DNA of 38,230 nucleotides from Methylobacterium isbiliense (GTDB lineage: Bacteria > Pseudomonadota > Alphaproteobacteria > Rhizobiales > Beijerinckiaceae): assembly GCF_022179325.1 (NCBI RefSeq), contig NZ_BPQQ01000039.1, positions 1 through 38,230 on the forward strand, given 5' to 3'. How positions within the stretch are numbered: the first letter of the stretch is position 1; each line of letters opens with the position of its first letter. Shown piece by piece: positions 13,554-23,491 of the stretch. The notes below the pieces were generated by a model. The model had not been told where the DNA came from. It searched no databases and saw only the letters and a program-made list of their open reading frames with translations. Both the position numbers and the translations under genes were made by a program.

Positions 13554-14444
13554 ATGGCTGCTGCACTGCCCGTGCTCGCCAATGAAGGGGGCCTGTCCCG
13601 CTATCTCGACGAGATCCGCCGGTTTCCGATGCTGGAGCCGACGGAGGAGTACATGCTCGCCAAGAGCTGGCGCGAGCATGGCGATCGCGACGCCGCCCAC
13701 AAGCTCGTCACGTCCCACCTGCGGCTCGTGGCCAAGATCGCCATGGGCTATCGCGGCTACGGCCTGCCGATCGGCGAGGTGGTGTCGGAAGGCAATGTCG
13801 GCCTGATGCAGGCCGTCAAGCGCTTCGACCCCGACAAGGGCTTCCGCCTCGCCACCTATGCGATGTGGTGGATCAAGGCGGCGATTCAAGAATACATCCT
13901 GCGCTCGTGGTCGCTCGTGAAGATGGGCACGACCGCGAACCAGAAGAAGCTGTTCTTCAACCTGCGCAAGGCGAAGGGCCGCATCTCGGCCCTCGACGAG
14001 GGCGACCTCAAGCCCGAGCAGGTCAAGCAGATCGCCACCCGTCTCGGCGTGCCCGAGCAGGACGTGATCGACATGAACCGCCGCCTCAGCGGCGACGCCT
14101 CCCTCAACGCGCCCCTGCGCGAGGAGGGCGAGGGCGAATGGCAGGACTGGCTCGTGGACGACAGCCCGACCCAGGAGACCGTGCTCGCCCGCGAGGAGGA
14201 GGGGCAGAACCGCCTCGCCGCCCTGCGCGACGCCCTCGACGTGCTCAACCCGCGCGAGCGGCGCATCTTCGAGGCGCGCCGGCTCGCCGAGGATCCGATC
14301 ACCCTGGAGGATCTGTCGAGCGAGTTCGGGGTGTCGCGCGAGCGCGTGCGCCAGATCGAGGTGCGCGCCTTCGAGAAGGTGCAGGACGCGGTCAAGCGCA
14401 ACCTCGCGACCCGCGAGACCGCGCGCCCCGGCGTCCCAGCCTGA
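13554..14444 (+). CDS. rpoH: RNA polymerase heat-shock sigma factor RpoH (sigma-32)
   Basis: 296 aa, which directs RNA polymerase to heat-shock promoters. Region 1.2/2.1 starts LSRYLDEIRRFPMLEPTEEY. Region 2 has VTSHLRLVAKIAMGYRGYGL, GNVGLMQAVKRFDPDKGFRL and TYAMWWIKAAIQEYILRSW. The RpoH box QKKLFFNLRKAKGRI (about 130-144), which separates RpoH from housekeeping sigmas, is intact. Region 4 carries LSSEFGVSRERVRQIEVRAF. The ATG is 4-5 bases after AGGAGGT; an overlapping ATG four bases earlier is in another frame. Alphaproteobacteria often have several rpoH genes, so this may be one of a set. Confidence 0.95.
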   Translation: MAAALPVLANEGGLSRYLDEIRRFPMLEPTEEYMLAKSWREHGDRDAAHKLVTSHLRLVAKIAMGYRGYGLPIGEVVSEGNVGLMQAVKRFDPDKGFRLATYAMWWIKAAIQEYILRSWSLVKMGTTANQKKLFFNLRKAKGRISALDEGDLKPEQVKQIATRLGVPEQDVIDMNRRLSGDASLNAPLREEGEGEWQDWLVDDSPTQETVLAREEEGQNRLAALRDALDVLNPRERRIFEARRLAEDPITLEDLSSEFGVSRERVRQIEVRAFEKVQDAVKRNLATRETARPGVPA

Positions 14445-14542
14445 GCCTCAGGCGCCGCAGCGCCCGCCCGACCGGCAACGCAGGACCCGCGGCAGAGAGA
14501 CGTGCACGATCCGGCGAAGACCATCATGCCGTCGCGCGGAGG

Positions 14543-15772
14543 TCACTGCCACTGCGCGAAGGCCTCGCGCATCACCCGCTCGCCGGCCGAGCCCTTCTCG
14601 AAGGTCAGGATCGCCCGGGTGTTCGAGGCATAGCGCAGCGGCAGGTCAATCCAGTTGCGCCGCAGCAGCAGGTCCGTGTTGCGCTCCACGTCGCCCTTCA
14701 GGTTCGACAGCCCGATCAGAAACAGGTTCTCGCGCACCGGCACCGGCAGCCCCGACACGGGTGAGCCGCGCCCGCTCTCGTCGTCCTTGAACTGGAGCAG
14801 GCCGACATCGCGCACCGCCCGCGCCGGATCGGTGGGCGTGAAGGTGAGTTCGATCACGTGCGAGGCCGGCAGGGCCGCATCGGTGTTGCGGCGGATCACG
14901 AGGCTGAGCGAGAGACCGGCCTCCTGCGCCTCCACCTCCGCCCGCACCACGGTCTGGAGCGGCTGGCCCTGGCCGGCATTGACCGCGTCCAGGCGCCAGA
15001 CGACCCGCGCGGGGATCGCCCGCGGCTGGCTGCCCTGGGCGCCGGTCTCCTCGAACAGCGTGGCGCGCTGCGCCACCGCGATCTCGTTGCCGCCACGCGC
15101 CGCCGGAGCGGGAGCCGGCGCGGCGGGCGCCCGCTCGCCGCCGACCCGGTCGGCGAACTTCGAATCCTGGTTCTCGGGGGGGCGTTCGGCCGCGGGCTCG
15201 CCGAGGCGCGACTGCAGCGTCTCCGGGGTGTCGCGCAGGGACCATGCCGTGACCGCGATGGCGCCGATCACCAGGGCGAGCACCAGCGCCACGATGCCGT
15301 TGCGCAGGAGGCGGGAGCGGCCGCCCTTCGGCCGCACCACCTCGATGCGCGGGCGCTGGCGGCCGGCCGGGTTCTCCTCGGCGGCGGCCTCGGGCGCGGG
15401 CGCCTCGGCCGAAGGCGGCGGCTTCGGGCGCTCGGGCTCCGGCACCTTCAGGGCGATCGGCGGGCCGGGTTCGGGCAGCGCATCGTCGGCCGGGGGCGGC
15501 GGGAGCGTGGGCTCGGGTTCGGGACGGGTCGGCGCGGGGTCGGGCGCCGGCGTCGGCGCCTCGCCGCCGTGCTCGTCTTCGAGCCGCGCGATCGCGGCAT
15601 CGAGCGAGCGGCACTCCGCCGCGATGTCCTCCTCCGAGAGCGGCGGGTCGAGGGTGCGCAGCTGGGCGGTCAGCGCGCTGCGCGCACGGTCGTAGACCGC
15701 CCTGCGCATGTCCGGCGAGCGGTCGGGCAGGGCGTCGAGGGCGCGGGCGAGCAGGGGATAGTAATCGGCCAT
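14543..15772 (-). CDS. Single-pass membrane protein of unknown function, 409 aa
   Basis: The layout is an N-terminal soluble helical part (LARALDALPDRSPDMRRAVY, about 1-65), then a long Pro/Glu/Ala-rich linker (about 70-145). One transmembrane helix follows (about 157-178, NGIVALVLALVIGAIAVTAW) after a basic RLLR. The large C-terminal domain (about 215-409) contains RNTDAALPASHVIELTFTPT and NLKGDVERNTDLLLRRNWID. From memory this resembles a conserved hypothetical family of Hyphomicrobiales. The long disordered linker and periplasmic-side domain suggest envelope function; nothing is proven. Convergent with rpoH (98-base gap). Confidence 0.75.
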   Translation of the reverse strand: MADYYPLLARALDALPDRSPDMRRAVYDRARSALTAQLRTLDPPLSEEDIAAECRSLDAAIARLEDEHGGEAPTPAPDPAPTRPEPEPTLPPPPADDALPEPGPPIALKVPEPERPKPPPSAEAPAPEAAAEENPAGRQRPRIEVVRPKGGRSRLLRNGIVALVLALVIGAIAVTAWSLRDTPETLQSRLGEPAAERPPENQDSKFADRVGGERAPAAPAPAPAARGGNEIAVAQRATLFEETGAQGSQPRAIPARVVWRLDAVNAGQGQPLQTVVRAEVEAQEAGLSLSLVIRRNTDAALPASHVIELTFTPTDPARAVRDVGLLQFKDDESGRGSPVSGLPVPVRENLFLIGLSNLKGDVERNTDLLLRRNWIDLPLRYASNTRAILTFEKGSAGERVMREAFAQWQ

Positions 15773-15890
15773 GGTCCGCGCCTGCCATGTCGCGGCCCGC
15801 GCGCTGCGTCAAGCAGGCGGAGCCGTGCCGGGATGGGGCTCATGCCGAATCCGCCCGATTCCGTCGGGACGGCGGCCCCGGTCTTCGCTC

Positions 15891-15911
15891 GAGCCTGCGG
15901 AGCTCAGGCTC
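15891..15911 (-). terminator. Possible weak hairpin after purA
   Basis: GAGCCTG (15891-15897) and CAGGCTC (15905-15911) form a perfect 7-bp stem with a 7-base loop in the 190-base gap downstream of purA. No T-run follows on the minus strand, so it may be only a pause or processing hairpin. Confidence 0.3.
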
Positions 15912-15962
15912 CGCCGCGCGGGCTGGCCGATACGCCGGCCGCTCGATCGAGCGGGTGCCGCA

Positions 15963-17255
<1,293 letters not shown>

Positions 17256-17383
17256 TCCGTTAAACCTGTCTCGATCACGCGCGGACAGCCCCGGCCGGCG
17301 GCGCGGGGCTGTCGCGATGTGCGGGTCTTGATGGGAGGCTCTTGGGCGATCCGGGGCGGGAAATCAAGGAAGCGGCCGGCCCG

Positions 17384-17446
17384 GAAGCCGGCGGCAGCCC
17401 CCGGGAAGGCGGCGGCAGCCCCCGGGAAGCCGGTGGCAGCCCGCCC
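17384..17446 (-). repeat. Three 21-bp tandem repeats in the purA upstream gap
   Basis: Units at 17384-17404, 17405-17425 and 17426-17446 share GAAGNCGGNGGCAGCCC and differ at a few positions, the third being the most diverged. They sit between the stop of the small exported protein and the start of purA. No gene is supported here. They may form GC-rich secondary structure or simply be slipped-strand expansion. Confidence 0.6.
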
Positions 17447-17453
17447 CGTCCCG

Positions 17454-17789
17454 TCACTTGGCCTCGGTGTTGCCGCTGCCGGGGAGCTCGCCGGGCCGGA
17501 TGACCCGGGTCGAGTTGGGGTTCGGTTCCGGCGGCTTCACGCTCATGTCCGGGGCGCCGTTCGCCGGCGGACGCAGCACGCCGTCCGATTTCTCGAGCCG
17601 GTCGCTCAGCGTCGAGCCGGTGGTGTCGGTGTCGCTGGGCCGCACGCGCTCGGGGATGCGCTCGTTCGGCGGCGGCAGGACGGAATCGGTGTCGCGCCCC
17701 TTGAGCGGCGCGTCGGGCGACTGGGCGAGGGCGGCGGTGCTCAGGAGCGCCGCCAGCGCCAGTGCGGTGCCGCGCATCAGCTTGGCCAT
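17454..17789 (-). CDS. Small exported protein of unknown function
   Basis: 111 aa with a Sec signal peptide: basic MAKLMRGT, hydrophobic ALALAALLSTAALA and a likely signal peptidase I site after ALAQ. The mature part is Pro/Asp/Ser-rich and probably disordered (DTDSVLPPPNERIPERVRPS). ATG at 17789 is preferred because GGAG lies 8-9 bases upstream; an in-frame ATG at 17801 would add four residues. No family is recognised. Likely periplasmic. Confidence 0.7.
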   Translation of the reverse strand: MAKLMRGTALALAALLSTAALAQSPDAPLKGRDTDSVLPPPNERIPERVRPSDTDTTGSTLSDRLEKSDGVLRPPANGAPDMSVKPPEPNPNSTRVIRPGELPGSGNTEAK

Positions 17790-17875
17790 GTGGTTCTCCA
17801 TCTCGGTCGTTGGGGAGGAAACCGGCCCGCCGCCGATCCGGTTCCGGCTCCGCTAACCGCCAAGATGGAGGCCGG

Positions 17876-18724
17876 TCAGGCCGCCGCCATCTCCAGATAG
17901 AGGCCGCGCAGGCGCCGGGTGAGGGGGCCCGGCTGGCCGCCGCCGATCCGGCGCCCGTCGATCTCGATCACCGGCATCACGAAGGCCGAGGCGCTGGTGA
18001 AGAAGGCCTCGGCCGCCGCGAACGCCTCCTCCAGGCTGAAGGGCCGCTCCTCGATCGTCAGCCCGGCCTCCTCGGCGAGCCGCAGCACGGCGCGCCGGGT
18101 GATGCCCGGCAGGATCGCGGTGGAGAGCGGGCGGGTGACGATGCGCCCGTCCTCGGTGATGATGAAGGCGGTGGAGGAGCCGCCCTCGGTCACGAAGCCG
18201 TCCTCGTGCATCCAGGCCTCGGCGGCGCCGGCCTCGGCGGCCTGCTGCTTGGCGAGCACCTGGGCGAGCAGCGCCACCGACTTGATGTCCCGCCGCTTCC
18301 AGCGCAGGTCCTCGACGCTCACCACCGTGGCGCCCCGATCGGCCAGGGGATTGTTCGCGATGGTCTTGGCCTGGGTGAACATCACCACGGTGGGCTCCAC
18401 CCCGGCGGGCGGGAAGGCGAAATCCCGCTCGGCGACGCCGCGCGTCACCTGCAGGTACACGCCCCCCTCGGTCAGGCCGTTGCGGGCGATCAGCTCCTCC
18501 TGCAGCCGCGTCCAGCCGGCCGCGTCGTGCGGGTTGCGGATGCCGATCGCGCCGAGCGAGCGGTCGAGCCGCGCGAGGTGCGCCTCGTTGTCGACGAGCC
18601 GGCCCCCTAGCACCGCGCTCACCTCGTAGATCCCGTCGGCGAACAGGAAGCCGCGGTCCATGATCGGAATCGACGCCTCCTCGTAGGGCAGGAAGCGGCC
18701 GTTGACGTAGACGGTGCGGGACAT
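17876..18724 (-). CDS. dat: D-amino-acid transaminase (class IV PLP aminotransferase)
   Basis: 282 aa, class IV fold. Probably interconverts D-alanine/2-oxoglutarate and D-glutamate/pyruvate, supplying D-amino acids for peptidoglycan. Motifs: VYVNGRFLPYEEASIPIMDR and GFLFADGIYEV at the N-terminus; PLP Lys148 in RRDIKSVALLAQ; EGGSSTAFIIT near residue 200; LPGITRRAVL. The ATG at 18724 is preferred over the ATG 63 bases upstream, as GAGGA lies 8 bases before it and the protein then starts MSRTVYVNGRF as in the family. It diverges from the DapA-like gene. Branched-chain aminotransferase or ADC lyase are related alternatives, but RDIKS and family length favour Dat. Confidence 0.85.
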   Translation of the reverse strand: MSRTVYVNGRFLPYEEASIPIMDRGFLFADGIYEVSAVLGGRLVDNEAHLARLDRSLGAIGIRNPHDAAGWTRLQEELIARNGLTEGGVYLQVTRGVAERDFAFPPAGVEPTVVMFTQAKTIANNPLADRGATVVSVEDLRWKRRDIKSVALLAQVLAKQQAAEAGAAEAWMHEDGFVTEGGSSTAFIITEDGRIVTRPLSTAILPGITRRAVLRLAEEAGLTIEERPFSLEEAFAAAEAFFTSASAFVMPVIEIDGRRIGGGQPGPLTRRLRGLYLEMAAA

Positions 18725-18884
18725 GCGGGGATCCTCGGGGGGGGGCAGATTCCATTCTTTCAAGCATCGCTTCTCTGCCCGCCGCAAGCGCGTTTCGCGC
18801 CCCGGGGCCGTGCGAAACCCGCGGTTGCGCGGCCGCGACCCCGCCCACTAGTGTCTCGCGGGTCTTCAGCGCAGGAACCGGTTC

Positions 18885-19817
18885 ATGCGGCTCTCTCCCG
18901 ACGCACGCGGCGTCTACCCCATCGCCCCGACGCCCTTCCTTCCGGACGGCCGCATCGACGAGGCCTCAATCGACCGCATCACCGACTTCTACGGCGAGAT
19001 CGGCGCGACCGGCCTGACGGTCCTGGGCGTGATGGGCGAGGCGCCCAAGCTCGACGGGGCGGAATCGGCCGCGGTCGCGTCCCGCTTCATCCGCCGCACC
19101 CGGCTGCCGGTGATCGTCGGCGTCTCCGCGCCCGGCTTCGCCGCGATGGCCGGGCTCGCCAAGACCGCGATGGATGCGGGCGCGGCGGGCGTGATGATCG
19201 CGCCGCCCTCCAGCCTGCGCACCGACGACCAGATCGTCGGCTACTACGCCCAGGCCGTCGAGGCGATCGGCCGCGATGTGCCCTTCGTGATCCAGGATTA
19301 TCCCCTGAGCTTCACGGTGGTGATGACGCCCGGCGTCATCCGGCGGATCGTCTCGGACAACCCGTCCTGCGTCATGCTCAAGCACGAGGACTGGCCGGGG
19401 CTGGAGAAGATCTCGGCCCTGCGCGGCTTCCAGCGCGACGGATCGATGCGGCCGATCTCGATCCTGTGCGGCAACGGCGGCCTCTTCCTCGACTTCGAGT
19501 GCGAGCGCGGCGCGGACGGCGCCATGACGGGCTACGCCTTCCCGGAGATGCTGGTGGACGTGGTGCGCCTCACCGCCGCGGCCGAGCGCGGCCAAGCGCA
19601 CGACGTCTTCGACGCGCACCTGCCGCTGCTGCGCTACGAGCAGCAGCCCGGCATCGGCCTGGCCGTGCGCAAGTACGTGCTGATGCGCCGCGGCCTCATC
19701 GCCTCGGACGCCCAGCGCCGGCCCGCGGGCGGGCTGTCGCCCGCGGCGCGCGCGGAGGTGGATTTCCTGCTCGGGCGGCTCGCCCGGCACGATGCGCGGG
19801 CGGCCGTCGCCGCGTGA
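18885..19817 (+). CDS. DapA-family (dihydrodipicolinate synthase-like) aldolase
   Basis: 310 aa class I aldolase/lyase TIM barrel. The Schiff-base lysine is Lys166 in CVMLKHEDWPG and the proton-relay Tyr139 is in IQDYPLS. The canonical GTTGE loop reads GVMGEAPKL, departing from true DapA, where two Thr handle pyruvate. That change suggests an N-acetylneuraminate-lyase/KDG-aldolase-type substrate rather than lysine synthesis. It may act on a 2-oxo acid made by its divergent neighbour, the D-amino-acid transaminase (inference). Start ATG 18885 follows GCGCAGGAACC. The gene is followed by a hairpin at 19825. Confidence 0.82.
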   Translation: MRLSPDARGVYPIAPTPFLPDGRIDEASIDRITDFYGEIGATGLTVLGVMGEAPKLDGAESAAVASRFIRRTRLPVIVGVSAPGFAAMAGLAKTAMDAGAAGVMIAPPSSLRTDDQIVGYYAQAVEAIGRDVPFVIQDYPLSFTVVMTPGVIRRIVSDNPSCVMLKHEDWPGLEKISALRGFQRDGSMRPISILCGNGGLFLDFECERGADGAMTGYAFPEMLVDVVRLTAAAERGQAHDVFDAHLPLLRYEQQPGIGLAVRKYVLMRRGLIASDAQRRPAGGLSPAARAEVDFLLGRLARHDARAAVAA

Positions 19818-19824
19818 GACTCAC

Positions 19825-19854
19825 GATCCCCTCTCCCGGGCCGGAGAGGGGATC
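19825..19854. terminator. Hairpin terminator between convergent genes
   Basis: GATCCCCTCTCC (19825-19836) and GGAGAGGGGATC (19843-19854) are a perfect 12-bp inverted repeat with a 6-base loop. It lies between the convergent DapA-like gene and purB and could stop transcription from both sides. There is no T-run. Confidence 0.7.
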
Positions 19855-19874
19855 CCGCACCCGCCCGGAGGGCC

Positions 19875-21182
19875 TCAGGCCTCCCCGAACACCCGGCGGA
19901 AGATCGTGTCCACGTGCTTGTAGTGGTAGCCGAGGTCGAAGCAGGCCTCGATCGCGTCGGGCGGGAGCGCCGCGGTGACCTCCGGGTCGGCCTTGAGCAG
20001 GGTCAGGAACTCGCCCTCGCCGCGCCAGACCGGCATGGCGTTGCGCTGCACCAGGCGGTAGGCGTCCTCGCGCGAGACGCCGGCCTGGGTCAGGGCGAGC
20101 AGCACGCGCTGCGAGTGGACGAGGCCGCCGAGCCGGTCGAGGTTGCGCTGCATGCTCTCGGGATAGACGAGCAGCTTGTCGACGACGCCGGTGAGGCGGG
20201 CGAGCGCGAAGTCGAGCGTGACGGTGGCGTCCGGTCCGATCATGCGCTCGACGGAGGAGTGGGAGATGTCCCGCTCGTGCCAGAGCGCCACGTTCTCCAT
20301 CGCGGGCAGCGCGTAGGCGCGCACCATGCGGGCGAGGCCGGTGAGGTTCTCGGTGAGCACCGGGTTGCGCTTGTGCGGCATGGCCGAGGAGCCCTTCTGC
20401 CCCTCGGAAAAGTATTCCTCCGCCTCCAGCACCTCGGTGCGCTGCAGGTGGCGCACCTCGGTCGCCAGCCGCTCGATCGAGGAGGCCACGACGCCGAGCG
20501 TCGCGAAGTACATGGCGTGGCGGTCGCGCGGGATGACCTGGGTCGAGACGGGCTCGGGCGTCAGCCCCATCTGGCGCGCCACGTACTCCTCCACGCGCGG
20601 ATCGATGTTGGCGAAGGTGCCGACCGCCCCCGAGATGGCGCAGGTCGCCACCTCGGCCCGGGCCGCCAGCAGCCGCTCCCGGGCGCGGGCGAACTCGGCA
20701 TGGGCCTGGGCGAGCTTGAGCCCGAAGGTGACCGGCTCGGCGTGGATGCCGTGCGAGCGACCGATGGTGGGGGTGAGCTTGTGCTCGAAGGCCCGGCGCT
20801 TCAGCGCCGCGAGCAGCGCGTCGACATCGGCCACCAGCAGGTCGGTGGCGCGCACGAGCTGCACGTTGAGGCAGGTGTCGAGCACGTCCGAGGAGGTCAT
20901 GCCCTGGTGGACGAAGCGCGCCTCCGGCCCGACGATCTCGGCGAGGTGGGTGAGGAAGGCGATGACGTCGTGCTTGGTGACGCGCTCGATCTCGTCGATG
21001 CGGGCGACGTCGAACACCGCGTCGCGCCCCTTCTCCCAGACCTTCTCGGCGGCCTCCTTCGGCACCACCCCGAGTTCGGCCAGCGCCGTGGTGGCGTGCG
21101 CCTCGATCTCGAACCAGATCCGGAAGCGCGTCTCCGGCGACCAGATCGCCGTCATCTCGGGCCGGCTGTAGCGGGGGATCAT
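19875..21182 (-). CDS. purB: Adenylosuccinate lyase
   Basis: 435 aa, fumarase/aspartase superfamily. It acts twice in purine synthesis, cleaving SAICAR to AICAR and adenylosuccinate to AMP with release of fumarate. Recognisable segments are MIPRYSRPEMTAIW at the N-terminus, MTSSDVLDTCLNVQL, IGRSHGIHAEPVTFGLK, the superfamily signature region GQKGSSAMPHKRNP (catalytic Ser in the flexible loop) and WHERDISHSSVER. AGGAG lies about 6 bases before the ATG. The partner enzyme gene purA is nearby. Long antisense ORFs across this gene are artefacts of GC bias. Confidence 0.97.
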   Translation of the reverse strand: MIPRYSRPEMTAIWSPETRFRIWFEIEAHATTALAELGVVPKEAAEKVWEKGRDAVFDVARIDEIERVTKHDVIAFLTHLAEIVGPEARFVHQGMTSSDVLDTCLNVQLVRATDLLVADVDALLAALKRRAFEHKLTPTIGRSHGIHAEPVTFGLKLAQAHAEFARARERLLAARAEVATCAISGAVGTFANIDPRVEEYVARQMGLTPEPVSTQVIPRDRHAMYFATLGVVASSIERLATEVRHLQRTEVLEAEEYFSEGQKGSSAMPHKRNPVLTENLTGLARMVRAYALPAMENVALWHERDISHSSVERMIGPDATVTLDFALARLTGVVDKLLVYPESMQRNLDRLGGLVHSQRVLLALTQAGVSREDAYRLVQRNAMPVWRGEGEFLTLLKADPEVTAALPPDAIEACFDLGYHYKHVDTIFRRVFGEA

Positions 21183-21300
21183 CGGGGGCTCCTGTGCGGC
21201 GTGGCCGGTCCGCGCCGCCGCGCGGGCCGGGTCCGGCTTTGGCCGCGATGGCTATTGGATGCGCCCGGGGAAGACAAGGATGGGGCGCCCGCGCCCCGGT

Positions 21301-23178
21301 TCAGAACCGGACCGTCAGGCCCCCCTGCACCGCGTAGCCGTCCCCGCCCGTGCGGGCGAAGGTGGTGCCGCCCGCGAGCGTCGCGCTCACCGCAGGGCTC
21401 AGATCGGCCCGAAGGCCCGCCTCCACCTGCCCGTAGACGGCGCGGCCGGCGCGCCCGAGCGGGGTGAGGATCGGCAGGAGCGGCGTGGTGGTGAAGGAGG
21501 TCACGAGCGTGCGGCTGCCGTCCAGGAATTCCCGCTCCGCCGTCAGGTTGACGAAGGCGGTGACGGGCCGGCCGGCGAGGGGCCACGCCGCGGTGCGGAT
21601 CTGCAGGCCGGCCCGGCCGACCAGCGAATCGAGCCCGGTGGCGCGCACGGCCTGCGTCAGCACCGGGTCGCCCCGCTCGGTGTAGCCGTCGATCCGGGTG
21701 CGGGCGTAGGTGAGGCCGGCGATCGGCCCGAGCCGCAGCGGCCCCCACGCATCGAAGAGGTAGCCGGCCTTGGCCGCCACCACGAGGCTGTCGCCGCCGG
21801 TCGAGGCGCCGATCCGGTCCACCACCCCGGGGCGCTCCACCGCGAGGTCGTGGCGGCCATAGGCCAGCACCGCGTCGCCGAACAGGTTCGCGCCCGTATG
21901 GGAGCCGTAGGCGGCGAACTGGTAGCTGTCGGCCTCGACGGTGCCGGCTCCGCCGCGGAGCGTGGCGCGGGGATTGGCGTAGCTGAAGGCGAGGCCGAAG
22001 CGCGTGCCGAGGCTCGGCATCGCCTCGATCCCGATCGTGCCGTTCGGGCTGTCGACATCGAAGCCCGTCGCGGCGGTGCGCGAGGCCCGGCCCGCGCCGG
22101 CCGTGCCGCCCTGGCCCCAGACGATGACCGGGCTCGACGGCGGCCCGGGCGGCGCCACGCCCGCCGTGCCGATCGCGGCCGTGGCGTCGCCGGGGCCCGG
22201 CGCGAACAGCCGGACGGCGTCGAGGCGCTGCAGCAGCGAGGCGGCGAAGCTGGTGGTGCCGATCCGGGCGATCTCGGCCTGCGCGGCGATGCCGTCGGGG
22301 GCCGCGAGCGCGTTGGCCATGTAGCGCGCCAGCACGCCGTAGCCGCCCTCGGTCAGATGCACCCCGTCGAGCGACAGGAAGGTATTCTGCACCGCCCGCG
22401 GCGCGCCGATGCAGCTCGCCACGAGCGCGCAGGGCGTGGTGACGTTGGCCAAGCCATAGAGCGCCGGCTCGGCGATGATCCGCTGGAAGATGCGGCCGTT
22501 GTCGAGGAGAAAGATCCGCGTGCCGGCCTGCGCCAGCGGCGCGAGCCCGGCCTGGAGCCCGTCGAAATAGCTGCGCGCGAAGGCATTGGCCGCCGCCGCG
22601 TTGCCGGAGGCGGCGACCGTCGGCAGGCCGCTCAGCGTGGTGAAGCCGTTGATGACGAGGGTGCGGGCGCCCGCCGCGACGATCCCGGCCACGTTGCCCA
22701 CCGCATTCGCGGCCGAGACCTGCCCCAGCAGCGGCGCCTGCGCGAGGCTCAGGCCCCCGAGCGTCGCCGTGATGCCGTCGTTGCCGCCGATGTTGATGGC
22801 CACGAGGTCGCCCGCGCCGAGCCGCGCGCCGCTCGCCCGGAAGGCCGCCACCTCCTGGGTGAAGCCGGGCAGGAGCGGCGAGACGTTGGTGGTGTCGGTC
22901 TTGGCGCCGCCGATGGCGAAGTTGCGCACGGCCGCGTCCGGCAGGCCGTAGATCGCCTGGAGCCCGTCGACGAAGTTGGCCCCGTTCGAGTAGCGGCCGT
23001 TCACGTACGGGAAGGGGAGGGGCCGCCCGCTCAGGCGCACGACGTTGCCGGTATCCGCGTAGCTGTCGCCGAACACCGTCAGCCCGGTCACGCCCTGCGC
23101 GGCAGCCGGCGCCCCCGCCAGGGCCGTGCCGGCGAGCCACAGCGCCCACCCCGCCCGCCGTCCTGCCCCGATCCCCAT
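21301..23178 (-). CDS. GDSL esterase/lipase autotransporter
   Basis: 625 aa. A signal peptide (GRRAGWALWLAGTALAGAPAAA) precedes an SGNH/GDSL hydrolase passenger: block I TVFGDSYADTGNV with nucleophile Ser39, then FAIGGAKTD, INIGGNDG and the catalytic Asp/His pair in LDGVHLTEGGY. From about residue 355 the sequence becomes beta-barrel-like, with alternating hydrophobic strands, and ends ...GGLTVRF, the typical C-terminal Phe of an autotransporter beta-domain. The enzyme is probably displayed at the cell surface, as for EstA-type esterases. Start at 23178 is set by GGGGAGGGG about 10 bases upstream; ATG at 23184 is almost equally possible. Confidence 0.87.
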   Translation of the reverse strand: MGIGAGRRAGWALWLAGTALAGAPAAAQGVTGLTVFGDSYADTGNVVRLSGRPLPFPYVNGRYSNGANFVDGLQAIYGLPDAAVRNFAIGGAKTDTTNVSPLLPGFTQEVAAFRASGARLGAGDLVAINIGGNDGITATLGGLSLAQAPLLGQVSAANAVGNVAGIVAAGARTLVINGFTTLSGLPTVAASGNAAAANAFARSYFDGLQAGLAPLAQAGTRIFLLDNGRIFQRIIAEPALYGLANVTTPCALVASCIGAPRAVQNTFLSLDGVHLTEGGYGVLARYMANALAAPDGIAAQAEIARIGTTSFAASLLQRLDAVRLFAPGPGDATAAIGTAGVAPPGPPSSPVIVWGQGGTAGAGRASRTAATGFDVDSPNGTIGIEAMPSLGTRFGLAFSYANPRATLRGGAGTVEADSYQFAAYGSHTGANLFGDAVLAYGRHDLAVERPGVVDRIGASTGGDSLVVAAKAGYLFDAWGPLRLGPIAGLTYARTRIDGYTERGDPVLTQAVRATGLDSLVGRAGLQIRTAAWPLAGRPVTAFVNLTAEREFLDGSRTLVTSFTTTPLLPILTPLGRAGRAVYGQVEAGLRADLSPAVSATLAGGTTFARTGGDGYAVQGGLTVRF

Positions 23179-23338
23179 GCGCATCCCCTCCCCGGGCCGG
23201 CGGCCTGTCCGCGCCGCTTCGGCTCGAGCAGGGGGACGCAAGCGAACCGATCGGTCAATGCGCGGCGATGCTTCGGGCGATACAACCCTGCCGGTTACCG
23301 GCGGTTGTGGCGCCGGCGCGACAGGGGCGGCGGAGGCT

Positions 23339-23440
23339 CTACTTCTTGCCCCAGGTCAGCGTGACCTTGAACTCGGCCTCGGTCTCACCGGAGACGATCC
23401 AGAGGTCGCCCTCGCCGGTGAGCGAGGCGCGGACCTCCAT
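23339..23440 (-). pseudogene. Possible C-terminal remnant of a small beta-strand domain protein
   Basis: On the minus strand, just after the bpt stop and in the same frame, a stretch reads like a natural protein end: MEVRASLTGEGDLWIVSGET, then EAEFKVTLTWGKK and a stop. With the first ATG it makes only 33 residues. The FKVTLTW-type ending resembles small conflict-associated domains (trypco or amphi-Trp type) from memory, of which only the last strands would remain. It may be a decayed gene, a short real peptide or a read-through extension. Weakly supported. Confidence 0.35.
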
Positions 23441-23491
23441 CGCGACCTCGCCGCCCGCCTCGCGGCACTGCCCGGCGCCTGAGCGCCGGCC

